Part shown: positions 14,791 through 22,240 of the stretch, in pieces
Position numbering within the stretch: position 1 is the first letter of the stretch
Layout of the letters: each line of letters starts with the position of its first letter
Assembly: GCA_964475125.1 (NCBI GenBank)
Contig: CAYYWP010000057.1
Coordinates: forward strand, 1 to 22,469
Direction of reading: 5' to 3'
DNA: 22,469 nucleotides
Source of the DNA: CAYYWP01 sp964475125
GTDB lineage: Bacteria > Desulfobacterota > Binatia > HRBIN30 > CADEER01
Made by a program: the position numbers and the translations under genes
Notes under the pieces: generated by a model
Databases searched by the model: none
What the model was told of the DNA's origin: nothing
What the model saw: the letters and a program-made list of their open reading frames with translations, nothing else

Positions 14791-17361
14791 TCACGCCCCG
14801 ACCGGCGCCGGGTTGATCAGTTCCTTCGGCAGCGTCGGAATGTCCTTGCCGGTGGCGACGTAGATCTTGCACAGCAGCGCGCGCAGCGGCCAGCCGCCGC
14901 CGAGCTCGCAGAACGTGTCGGGGTCGTTGATCGTCAGCACGTTCGAGCACGACTGCCAGACGCCGTGCAGGGTGGGATCCTCGCCGGCCTGCTCGGGGAA
15001 CCACCAGCCGTGCTGGATGTGCACGACCTGCGGATGCACCGCCGGGGTGGTGCGGGCGCGCTGGCGGATGCGGCCGCGGCGGGTCTCGATCCAGATCCAG
15101 TCGCCGTTGGCGATGCCGAGGTCGCGCGCCGTCTCGTCGTTGATGTCGCACAGCGGGTCGGGATGGATCTCGCGCATGCCGAAGCCGTACTGGCGGTTCT
15201 CGGAGTGGTACTGCGGCCGGAAGCGGCCGCCGGTAATGAGGATAAACGGAAACTCCTTCGCCACCTCCGGCGTGCTGATCGGGCTCTCCGGCGGTTCGAC
15301 GAAGTCGGGCAGCGGATCGTAATCGAGCTGCTCGAGCACGATCGAGAACAGCTCCGCCTTGCCGGTCGGGGTAATGAAGCCCGTCGGTTTGCCGGTCTTC
15401 GCATCCGGTTGCTCGTAGGCTTTCTCGGTGTAGCGGGGAAAGAACCAGCCCGTCTTCGCGCCTTCCTTGATCGTCAGGCCGAGCGGCTTCAGGCGCTCTT
15501 CCTGCGCTTCGTGCTCGGTCTTCCACAGCCAGTACTTCTCCTGGCCCATGCGCATGCCCAGCCCCTTGTACAGCTCCCACTCGGTGTGGCGCTCGTAGAG
15601 CGGCTCGAAGAGCTGCTCGCCGACCACCAGGTCGGGGAAGAAGTCCTCGAAGGTATCGACGAACGGCTTCTCCAGCTTCGAGGCGATCGGCAGCACGATA
15701 TCGGCCAACTCGGCCGTCGGCGTCATCCAGTGGTCGGCGACCACCAGCAGCTCGAGGTTCGGGCTGGTCAGCGCCGCGTAGACTTCCTTCGTATTCGGAT
15801 CGGCCACCATGCAGTTGTGATGGGTGACCAGGAAGGCGGTGATCGGATACGGCTTCTTGCTCAGGATGGCCTTGTGAATGAGCGGGCCGGACACCTGGTA
15901 GTTGTGCCCGACGGCGGCGAACGGCTTGCCGTATTTCTTGCTGTAGTACTTGTTGATGACCTCCCACGACGGCCAGGTGAGCAGCCGGAACCGGTCGGAG
16001 CCCAGCTGCTTCTTGCGCTGCTCGGCCGACAGCATGTGCTCCATCTGCACGTCCTGACCGCGGCCCGGGATCTTGCCGTCGAAGCCGGCGAGGTCGAGGT
16101 CGCGGGTGATGTACTCGGCCACGTCGAGCTGGCCGGTGATGGTGCGCAGCAGGATGCGGATGTGCTCGATGCGCGTCGCGTTCAAGCCCAGCTGGTCGGT
16201 GCCGACGAACCACTGGAACACCGACGGCTTGTTGGTGGCGTAGAGACGGGCCGCCTCGAGGATACGATCGGGCGGCACCCAGGTGATCTCCGCGACCCGC
16301 GCCGGGGTGTACGGCGCGACGCGATCGCAGAACAGATCCCACGCCGTGCGGCACGACTCGGTCTTGCCGTTGGCGAGCTTCACCTCGAAGGTACCGTTGA
16401 GCGCCGGCTTGGCGCTGGCCGGGGCATACGCATACGCCTCGGGATCCCAGATCGCCGGCTTGCCGGCGGCGGTGTCCCAGACGACGAAGCGCTCGTCGCT
16501 GCCGCCCTTGACCAGATCGCGCTCGCGCAACATCTGGCGGCCGCCCGGGCGGACCAGGAACGGCGCGTTGGTCCAGCGCTCGACGAACTCGTGGTCGTAG
16601 AGGCGCTCCTGCACGATGACGTGCAACCAGCCCATGTACAGCGCGCCGTCGGTGCCGGGGCGCAGGCGCAACCACACGTCCGCCTCGCCGGCGGTGGTGG
16701 TGGCGCGCGGATCGATGCAGATGAACTTCATCTTCGGGCGGCCCATGCGGCGGTCCTCGGCCATCTTCTTGCCGAGGTTGTTCCAGATCAGCGGCATGCT
16801 CTCGCGGCCCGAGGATCCCTGGATCACGTAGGTATTGATGTTGTCGACCTTGGGCGGGAACTTCAGGTTGCCGCCAAGGGTCGCGTACTGCAGCGTCGCA
16901 TCGTTGCAGAAGCACATCACCCCGGCGCCGCCGACGTTGTTGGGGTTGCCGAGGATGTTGAGGAAACGCGAGCGCGCCCAGTACGTATCCATGCGGTACG
17001 TACCCTCGGCGACGGCGAGAGTCTCCGGACCGTGCTTGGCGATCAGCTCCTTCAGCTTCGCGGCGATCTTGTCGAGCGCCTCATCCCACGTGATGCGCTT
17101 CCATTTACCCTCGCCGCGCTTGCCGACGCGTTCGAGCGGATAGCGCAACTGCCCCGGGTGATGGAGCAGCTTGTTGAGGTTCTCCACCGTGATGCGCTCG
17201 GTGCAGCGGTAGCCCTGGCTGGCCGGGTCGTTCTCGTTGCCCTTCAGCGTCACCACCGTCTTGGTCTCGGGATCGACGGTGACCTCCATGCTGCAGAGCA
17301 TCCAGCACCCGCCGATGCCGTTGTTGCATATGTAGTTCTTGGTCTCGAGCATCGTCGCCAT
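14791..17361 (-). CDS. acetylene-hydratase-like molybdopterin/tungstopterin enzyme
   Basis: An 856-residue DMSO-reductase-family enzyme lacking a signal peptide. The iron-sulfur motif is Cys12-x6-Cys19-x3-Cys23-x29-Cys53; the usual spacing of the first two cysteines is 2 or 3. From about residue 83 onward it resembles acetylene hydratase (WKRITWDEALDKIA, GTYRMDTYWARSRFLNILG). Cys150 in GVMCFCND aligns with the metal-ligating Cys of that enzyme. The Asp next to the cluster Cys that is catalytic in acetylene hydratase is replaced by Trp20, so acetylene hydration is not predicted. ICIDPRATTTAGEADVW and GRESMP are pterin-binding landmarks. The C-terminal barrel includes EIHPDPLCDIND. The ATG at 17361 follows GAGGTGAGGAG; an in-frame ATG at 17352 is an alternative. 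It converges on the XDH-like gene. Confidence 0.85.
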   Translation of the reverse strand: MATMLETKNYICNNGIGGCWMLCSMEVTVDPETKTVVTLKGNENDPASQGYRCTERITVENLNKLLHHPGQLRYPLERVGKRGEGKWKRITWDEALDKIAAKLKELIAKHGPETLAVAEGTYRMDTYWARSRFLNILGNPNNVGGAGVMCFCNDATLQYATLGGNLKFPPKVDNINTYVIQGSSGRESMPLIWNNLGKKMAEDRRMGRPKMKFICIDPRATTTAGEADVWLRLRPGTDGALYMGWLHVIVQERLYDHEFVERWTNAPFLVRPGGRQMLRERDLVKGGSDERFVVWDTAAGKPAIWDPEAYAYAPASAKPALNGTFEVKLANGKTESCRTAWDLFCDRVAPYTPARVAEITWVPPDRILEAARLYATNKPSVFQWFVGTDQLGLNATRIEHIRILLRTITGQLDVAEYITRDLDLAGFDGKIPGRGQDVQMEHMLSAEQRKKQLGSDRFRLLTWPSWEVINKYYSKKYGKPFAAVGHNYQVSGPLIHKAILSKKPYPITAFLVTHHNCMVADPNTKEVYAALTSPNLELLVVADHWMTPTAELADIVLPIASKLEKPFVDTFEDFFPDLVVGEQLFEPLYERHTEWELYKGLGMRMGQEKYWLWKTEHEAQEERLKPLGLTIKEGAKTGWFFPRYTEKAYEQPDAKTGKPTGFITPTGKAELFSIVLEQLDYDPLPDFVEPPESPISTPEVAKEFPFILITGGRFRPQYHSENRQYGFGMREIHPDPLCDINDETARDLGIANGDWIWIETRRGRIRQRARTTPAVHPQVVHIQHGWWFPEQAGEDPTLHGVWQSCSNVLTINDPDTFCELGGGWPLRALLCKIYVATGKDIPTLPKELINPAPVGA

Positions 17362-17566
17362 CTCCTCACCTCTTCTCGCGTTATGAATTTCGCCGCCTGG
17401 CCGGTAGCCGAATCGCACCGTGCCTAGGCGGTTTTCGGCCAACCGTCAATGGCTTTCTCACCCCCGCCGGTGGGATGTCCCCCATTGCGTTCCCAGCCCT
17501 CCGCTCGATGCGATTGTAGCAGCACGCTTGGACTTTCACCGCGCGCGCGGCTAGCGTTCGCCGCAC
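17362..17566. other. upstream gap between molybdoenzyme gene and tRNA
   Basis: A 205-bp non-coding stretch contains the leader of the molybdoenzyme gene (minus strand) and the leader of the tRNA (plus strand). A CTAGGCGGTTTTCGGCCAACCG segment, partly palindromic, lies near 17424-17445. I see no other gene or clear promoter. Confidence 0.3.
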
Positions 17567-17641
17567 GCGCCCGTAGCTCAGGCGGACTAGAGCGGCTGGC
17601 TTCGAACCAGTAGGTCGGGTGTTCGAATCACCCCGGGCGCG
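17567..17641 (+). tRNA. tRNA-Arg(TCG)
   Basis: A complete cloverleaf can be drawn. The acceptor stem is GCGCCCG with CGGGCGC (17567-17573, 17634-17640) and the D stem is GCTC/GAGC. The anticodon stem is GCTGG/CCAGT, closed by one G-U pair, with loop CTTCGAA. The variable loop is AGGTC. The T arm is GGGTG-TTCGAAT-CACCC. The anticodon TCG (17602-17604) reads CGA, giving arginine. The discriminator is G17641, and the 3' CCA is not encoded. This sequence type matches bacterial tRNA-Arg(UCG). Toxin-antitoxin remnants follow it. Confidence 0.92.
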
Positions 17642-17701
17642 CTTGAAAACTCGAATCCCGACGATCTGGCCAACTGAACCAGAGGGGCAAGAGCACCTGG
17701 C

Positions 17702-18134
17702 TTAACCGCGCATGCGCTGCACTTTCAGCAGCGCTTGGGTCGGTGTGAGGATCGCTATTCGCTTGTGGCGCTTGAGCACCAGGAGATGCGTGTCGCCGGA
17801 AACAATCCACCGGACCCCGCCGGCAACTGCGCAGGCGAGCACGCGATCGTCGTCGGGGTCCGCGGTGATCACCGGTTCGACGACCGGCTCCTCGATCATC
17901 TCAGCGATGGTGAGCAGCGACTCCACCAGCTCGCCAACCGACGTCTCCAACCCAGCAATCCGAGGCGCGAACTTGGGTCGCGCCAGTACGTCGCGTGCCT
18001 CTTCGACGATCGACGGGCTCGCGACCAAGACGATTTTCTTGGCCTCGGCGGCGCGCAGGATCTCGTTCGGCGGTCCAGTCCAGAGCAGCGCAGAGTCCAG
18101 ACGTTGGTATCGAGCACCAAGCGCGGTGGCTCAT
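17702..18134 (-). pseudogene. PIN-domain toxin (COG1569-like), frameshifted
   Basis: Two frames together spell a PIN-domain ribonuclease toxin. One frame gives LVLDTNVW (about 18120-18098). A different frame gives SALLWTGPP followed by the rest of the domain through DPDDDRVLACAV and VSGDTHLL to the stop at 17702. Joining them needs one missing base at about 18097-18098, where GG would be GGG. The ATG at 18134, which overlaps the antitoxin stop as ATGA, is also out of frame with LVLDTN by one base (near 18128-18129, in a CC that may have been CCC). All the acidic catalytic positions of the domain survive at protein level. As read, the gene cannot make a full toxin from the overlapping ATG. Real decay or sequencing indels in short homopolymers are both possible. 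Confidence 0.65.
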
Positions 18135-18373
18135 GCCCTCCGCGCGCGCGTTTCCTTCCGGTGCGCCTGGACCTCGGCATCGATCTCGGCAAGCGGCATC
18201 TCCTTCTCGGGCCGGCGGGCGGCAATTGCCGAGAGCTTGGCCGGCTTCAGTCGCTTGAGCACGATGACATCCCCCTCGGCCCACACGGCAAGCTCGCTGC
18301 GTTTCGGGAAGCGGCGCAGCACTTTTTTGGGGAGTCGGATCGAACCGTCACCGTCGATCTTCACAGCGTCCAT
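18131..18373 (-). CDS. AbrB/SpoVT-type antitoxin of the PIN module
   Basis: An 80-residue protein. Its N-terminal half is a swapped-hairpin AbrB-like DNA-binding domain (MDAVKIDGDGSIRLPKKVL, then LAVWAEGDVIVLKRL). Its C-terminal half is a charged helical tail that would bind the toxin. Its stop overlaps the ATGA at the start of the PIN toxin remnant, the usual antitoxin-toxin coupling. It would be expected to repress its own operon. It is intact while the toxin is disrupted. I see no strong ribosome binding site for the ATG at 18373. Confidence 0.75.
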   Translation of the reverse strand: MDAVKIDGDGSIRLPKKVLRRFPKRSELAVWAEGDVIVLKRLKPAKLSAIAARRPEKEMPLAEIDAEVQAHRKETRARRA

Positions 18374-18434
18374 GGCGGTAGGAGTTCCCCTCGTGTTCCA
18401 CTATCGAGACCGAGCAGTCTCCCAGCACTGCCCA

Positions 18435-18590
18435 TCACCTAGGGTAGTCTATCCCACACCCTGAGAAAGTCGAGCCGATCCGCGCCCGCTCGATGGCATC
18501 TTCCAGCCGGCTGCGTGCCACACGCGCCTGCGCCTCGGGCATGCCAACCAGGAGACGCAGTGCGACCGAGGTGTCAAGTCCGATCGCCAC
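18435..18590 (-). pseudogene. VapC-type PIN toxin, 3'-truncated
   Basis: A GTG-started frame overlaps the end of the second antitoxin gene by 17 bases. It gives a typical VapC N-terminus, GLDTSVALRLLVGMPEAQ, including the first catalytic Asp. After about residue 36 the similarity to PIN proteins stops. A short unrelated tail ends at residue 51, against a usual length of about 120-140, and the other catalytic acids are missing. No other frame carries the missing part before the next antitoxin gene begins, so this is a deletion remnant, not a frameshift. Confidence 0.65.
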
Positions 18591-18834
18591 GCGACCAGCC
18601 CCGCTCGATGCTCCGCTTCACGTCGCGCAGCTTGTGGGACCGTCCCGTGGCGTACCGTCGCGCCGCCGCGACCCACGACCAATCGAGGTGCTTGCCGCGC
18701 AGCACCCAGACGGTTTCCCCGTCAACGACTCGCCGCTCTACGTCGAGCGCGTCACCGGGGCCGACGCCCAACTCCTCGCAGAGCGCTGCGGGTAACGTCG
18801 CCTGTCGCTTGGCCGTGATCGCTATCTTCGCCAT
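18574..18834 (-). CDS. AbrB-type antitoxin (VapB-like)
   Basis: An 86-residue protein with an N-terminal AbrB-like fold (MAKIAITAKRQATLPAALCEELGVGPGDALDV). This is the form found in VapB antitoxins that partner PIN toxins. A C-terminal tail with WSWVAAARRYATGRSHKLRDVKRSIERGW follows, which may be the toxin-binding arm. The PIN start GTG lies 15 bases inside its 3' end. The toxin downstream is a remnant, so the antitoxin is probably an orphan. The ATG at 18834 was chosen by homology of the N-terminus; the ribosome binding site is weak. Confidence 0.75.
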   Translation of the reverse strand: MAKIAITAKRQATLPAALCEELGVGPGDALDVERRVVDGETVWVLRGKHLDWSWVAAARRYATGRSHKLRDVKRSIERGWSRGDRT

Positions 18835-18849
18835 GCTGCGCAGCCTAGT

Positions 18850-18947
18850 CTAGGAGCCCGTTGAAAAACGTGTTCCGGCACAAGCACTTCCCGCTCATCC
18901 TGAGCCGGTCGAAGGATGAGCGCGGCCTTTTTCAACGGGCAGCCTAG
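18850..18947 (-). mobile_element. MITE-like hairpin repeat, copy 2
   Basis: The outermost 13 bases are perfect inverted repeats, GCCCGTTGAAAAA (18856-18868) and TTTTTCAACGGGC (18928-18940). They extend with small mismatches to CTAGG at both ends (18850 and 18947). The interior on the minus strand matches copy 1 (981-1044) with 3 mismatches in 64, so the two copies are oppositely oriented. An 8-bp direct repeat CAGCCTAG lies at 18841-18848 and 18940-18947, but the second overlaps the element end, so a target duplication is not clear. No transposase is present. The element sits between the VapB-like start and the ATP-grasp gene's stop. Confidence 0.75.
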
Positions 18948-20233
18948 CAATCGACCGCCTTACTCGTCGAAGCAATAGTGAGGGCCGGGTCGGCAGCGCG
19001 CAGGCGCTTGGCCAGCGCCTGCAGGAGCTTCCAGCCGATGGCGCCGTTGCGTTCGACCAGCGGGCGAAACTCCCAGAACGTGAGCCCGTAGCACACCAGG
19101 TCGGTGGCGGCGGTCACCGTGGCCGAACGCGGGCCGCCGTCGATGAGGGCGATCTCGCCGAAGTAGTCGCCCGGGCCGAGGGTGGCGAGGTCGACGCCCT
19201 TGCTCGAGACCGTGGCCTCCCCGGAGTCGATGAGGAAGAAGGCGGCGCCGCCGGAGCCCTCCATGATGATGGTCTCGCCCTTGGCGAAGGGGCGCTCCTT
19301 GAGCAGGCGGGCGATTTGCTCGGTCTGCCTGCGGTCCATGTCGGCGAAGAGCTGGACGCGTTGCAGGGCGGCCACGGGGTCGCGCCGCGGCGGGCCGGGC
19401 GGCGGCGCCTCGCCGCGCGGCTTGCCGGTGGTGACGGCGCGGCACTGCAGGAGATAGAGCGTCCCGTCTTGAAGCGCCCATTCGATGTCGCGCCGCGGGC
19501 CGTAGACCTTCTCGCACTGCAGGGCGAGCTCGCCCAGGGCCGCGAGCTGAGCGTCGTCGAGGCAGGGCTGGCTCACCTGCGCGGGTGGCACGGGTTCCTC
19601 GAAGGTGCCGCCGTTCGGGAGCGAGCGGATGGCGATGCGCTTGCGCCCGACCTTGCGCTCCAGGATCTGGCCGGAGCGGTCGAGGCGGAAGTGGTCCGGA
19701 ACGACGAGGCCGGCGACGACGGCTTCACCGAGGCCCCAGCTCGCTTCGATCAGGCGCTCATCGGCGCCGGTGACCGGGTTCTCGGTGAACATGACGCCGG
19801 CGACCGTGGGATTGAGGAGGGTCTGCACGACGACGCCCACGCTCGGCCGGGTGAACAGGCCGACGCGCTGGCGATAGGTGATGGCGGAGTCGGAGTTCGC
19901 AGACCACCAGACTTCGCGGACGGCGCCCGGAACATCGGCCGCCGCATGGACGTTGAGCACGGTGAGGTGCTGGCCGGCGAAGCTCGCCGTCGCGCCGTCT
20001 TCGTCGACGGCGGACGAGCGGACGGCAAACGGCGGCGGCAAGGCGGCGATTGCCTTGGCCACCTTTTCGATGGCGTCGTCGTCCCCCGAGGCAACGGCCT
20101 CGACTAAGTCGCCCGAGAGCGCCACACCCGGCGGGACTGGCAGACCTCGGCGCACGGCGTCGCCGAGACCGACGGCCTTCGATCCGTAGAGCGATGTCTC
20201 GCGCGCCTTGGCGAGCGGGACGACCTTTTTCAT
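18944..20233 (-). CDS. PEP-synthase-type ATP-grasp domain fused to a cyclic-nucleotide-binding domain
   Basis: A 429-residue fusion. Residues 1 to about 270 are a PPDK_N/PEP-synthase ATP-grasp domain. GSKAVGLG (17-24) is the first loop. FAVRSSAVDED (69-79) and GLGEAVVAG (167-175) form the ATP pocket. DIEWA (249-253) and LQCRAVTT (262-269) are the C-terminal metal and ATP-binding strands. A Pro-rich linker (about 270-284) leads to a cyclic-nucleotide-binding domain (about 290-415). Its phosphate-binding cassette FGEIALIDGGPRSATV (358-373) keeps the Glu and Arg needed to hold cNMP. The start overlaps the stop of the upstream gene as ATGA, so translation is coupled. A phosphotransferase subunit switched by cAMP or cGMP is the natural inference. 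Confidence 0.85.
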   Translation of the reverse strand: MKKVVPLAKARETSLYGSKAVGLGDAVRRGLPVPPGVALSGDLVEAVASGDDDAIEKVAKAIAALPPPFAVRSSAVDEDGATASFAGQHLTVLNVHAAADVPGAVREVWWSANSDSAITYRQRVGLFTRPSVGVVVQTLLNPTVAGVMFTENPVTGADERLIEASWGLGEAVVAGLVVPDHFRLDRSGQILERKVGRKRIAIRSLPNGGTFEEPVPPAQVSQPCLDDAQLAALGELALQCEKVYGPRRDIEWALQDGTLYLLQCRAVTTGKPRGEAPPPGPPRRDPVAALQRVQLFADMDRRQTEQIARLLKERPFAKGETIIMEGSGGAAFFLIDSGEATVSSKGVDLATLGPGDYFGEIALIDGGPRSATVTAATDLVCYGLTFWEFRPLVERNGAIGWKLLQALAKRLRAADPALTIASTSKAVDC

Positions 20234-21870
20234 CCCAGCACCGTGACTTCGCCGGCATCGCCGTCGACGCGCACGCGGACGCCATCGGCGATGCGTTCGG
20301 TCGCCTCGCGGGTGCCGACGACGCCGGGGATGCCGTACTCGCGCGAGACGATCGCCGCATGCGACAGTAGGCCACCGTTGTCGGTGACGATGCCGCCCAG
20401 CAGCGGGAGGAGGATGTTGAAGGCCTCGGTTGTCGACTCGGTGACGAGTACGTCGCCCTTGGCGATGCGGCCGAACTGGTTGGGGCCGGAGACACGACGC
20501 GCCGGCCCTTCGTAGACACCCTTGCTCGCCGCGAGCCCGTAGAGAACCTTTTCTTCGTTCTGCGCCTGGGAGCTGCCGAAGAGGTGGCCCAAGGCGACGG
20601 AGATCGCGCGCATGACCCGGCCAGCCGCCGGGGGTAAGGCCGCGAGGTCAGGCGGTGGCGGTTTGGGAGTGCCGAGCAAGGCCGGGGCGTCTTTGGCGGT
20701 GCGGGTGGCGCGGTATTCGGCGCGCTTGGCGAGCTCGGCCGCGGACGGGCCGCCGCTGCCGGCGACCAGCGCGCACATCTCTTCGAGGCTGGCATCCAGC
20801 ATCTGTTGCGGGGTGGCGATGCGGCCGCGATTGGCGACCCGCCGGCCGGCCGCGAGGGCGGCGCGCCGCATGAGCCCCGAGGCCCAGATATCGCTGTAGA
20901 CCCCACGCTCGTCGCGCAGGCGGTACATGAGTCGCGCTTCGCCCAGCAACTCGTCGAACTCGCCCTGGTGCGCCGCGGGGACTCGGGCGCGAACTTCGGC
21001 AATGCGGGCATCGACGTCCGAGTCGGCCTCGGGTTCTGCAACAACCGCGACGCGGATGGCCCTGAGGAGGGCGTCCGGTAACTCGAGCGCCGAGGGCTCG
21101 GCGATGTCGAAGCCGTCGATCAGGCGGTTGCCGACCAAGTCGAGGTAGCCGGAGATCGCCGCGCCCGCTTCCCCCTCGAGGCGACGCACCCTCGCCAGCA
21201 CCTGAGCGGGGTCGTCACCGGAGGCGAGGGCGGCGCGCGCCGCGGGGTCCCGTGCGAACGCCCGCTTCAGGCGCTCCATCTCCTCGGACCCACCCGCGGA
21301 CACCGCGGCCGCACCGCGCATCAGACCCAACAGCTCGGACGGCGGCAGGCCGGTCCAGTCACCGACGTGAGCCAGGAAGTCCCCGGTCGGCAGCACCGCG
21401 GCGGCGGTGAAGCGCATGTGCTGGGCGATCATGGCCGAGTGGTGGTCACGGCAGCGCGTCAGATAGGTGACCAGCTCCGCATCGGAGAGCGCGTCCGCAT
21501 CGACGGCCTGCAGCTCCCGGTGCGTAGCGATCGAGGATGGCTTGCGATGCTCGTCCCAGTCGCGCAACTGCTGCCGCCAGAGTTTCTGCGCGAAGATTTG
21601 TTCGGCGCGCTGCAGGCGGGCGGGGATTTCGGCCTCCGGGGCCGGCAGCACCTGGTTGTAGCCGAAGCCGTTCACGTAACCAACCTGGAGCCCGTCGATG
21701 AGCATGCCGTAGAAGCGGGCGAAGTCGTTCGTGCCGCGCTTGAAGGAAGGGGGCTGCGTTTCCTGGAAGTAGCGCGTCATCGGGCGCGGGTAGTGCACGG
21801 GGTCTTGCTCCCACGCTCCCGGCCCTGGCGGCTCGAAACGGAGCTCGGTCGAGGTCGCTGACTCACTCAT
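20230..21870 (-). CDS. PEP-synthase-like phosphohistidine subunit, phenylphosphate-synthase-alpha-like
   Basis: A 546-residue protein. Its C-terminal ~95 residues are the PEP-utilising mobile domain, with the phospho-acceptor His504 in GGLLSHAAIVSREYGIPG. The first roughly 400 residues form a helical domain with no ATP-grasp and no PEP/pyruvate TIM barrel (HYPRPMTRY near 27-34 and YGMLIDGLQVGYVNGFGYNQ near 54-73 are landmarks). It therefore matches only the middle and substrate part of PEP synthase-like enzymes. The domain set resembles the alpha subunit of phenylphosphate synthase and the substrate-plus-His part of rifampin phosphotransferase. The ATP-grasp partner is encoded immediately downstream with an ATGA overlap. 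AAAGGA precedes the start at 21870. The phosphoryl acceptor is unknown. Confidence 0.8.
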   Translation of the reverse strand: MSESATSTELRFEPPGPGAWEQDPVHYPRPMTRYFQETQPPSFKRGTNDFARFYGMLIDGLQVGYVNGFGYNQVLPAPEAEIPARLQRAEQIFAQKLWRQQLRDWDEHRKPSSIATHRELQAVDADALSDAELVTYLTRCRDHHSAMIAQHMRFTAAAVLPTGDFLAHVGDWTGLPPSELLGLMRGAAAVSAGGSEEMERLKRAFARDPAARAALASGDDPAQVLARVRRLEGEAGAAISGYLDLVGNRLIDGFDIAEPSALELPDALLRAIRVAVVAEPEADSDVDARIAEVRARVPAAHQGEFDELLGEARLMYRLRDERGVYSDIWASGLMRRAALAAGRRVANRGRIATPQQMLDASLEEMCALVAGSGGPSAAELAKRAEYRATRTAKDAPALLGTPKPPPPDLAALPPAAGRVMRAISVALGHLFGSSQAQNEEKVLYGLAASKGVYEGPARRVSGPNQFGRIAKGDVLVTESTTEAFNILLPLLGGIVTDNGGLLSHAAIVSREYGIPGVVGTREATERIADGVRVRVDGDAGEVTVLG

Positions 21871-22240
21871 GGCGGTTCCTTTCTCTCCAGGCCGGCGCGC
21901 CGATCTCGCGGCGGCGCCAACGACCATCTTCCGTTCGCGGCAGACGGTCAAATGATCCAGCGAGTCCCCCGCTCTGGACGCTCCGAAGACACATCGTAGT
22001 CAAGCGGCATGCCGTTGCCCACCTGCAGGTCTACCGGACGGCGTTAGATGCTCCATTCCAGCACGAAGACTGACCTTCTAGGCGATGAAACTCGGCTGCC
22101 CAGCCCCCTCTCGCCAAGTCGCATCAAGAAACTTGTGCTGGTGCGACCCTGTGCGTTTTTCGTTGCCTGTTGTATCAGGCTGCCGTAACATCCGCAGTTG
22201 CAACGCCATGACCGGCCTATGCTGATCGCGCGGTGAGCGG
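21871..22240. other. non-coding divergent region
   Basis: A 370-bp gap separates the phosphotransferase gene (minus) from a Tat-lipoprotein gene (plus). It includes the ribosome binding site of the minus-strand gene near 21878-21883 and a candidate plus-strand promoter at 22163-22191. I found no RNA gene, riboswitch or further repeat in it. The stretch at about 21,950-22,180 is less GC-rich than the coding sequence, consistent with regulatory DNA. Confidence 0.4.
22163..22191 (+). promoter_or_regulatory. candidate sigma-70-type promoter
   Basis: TTGCCT (22163-22168), a 17-base spacer and TAACAT (22186-22191) resemble -35 and -10 boxes. They lie about 50 bases before the GTG of the Tat-lipoprotein gene. 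This is a visual match only. Confidence 0.25.

Noticed and set aside
14791..17361. Direct annotation as acetylene hydratase
   Set aside because: The catalytic Asp next to the cluster Cys is Trp here and the cluster motif spacing differs; only fold-level similarity is supported.
17645..17700. tRNA-like fragment on the minus strand after tRNA-Arg
   Set aside because: Short stretches resemble D- and T-arms, but no acceptor or anticodon stem can be formed, so chance or a very old remnant is equally likely.
20230..21870. Rifampin phosphotransferase or complete PEP synthase
   Set aside because: Those enzymes carry ATP-grasp and His domains on one chain; here they are split, in the opposite gene order, and no PEP barrel exists.
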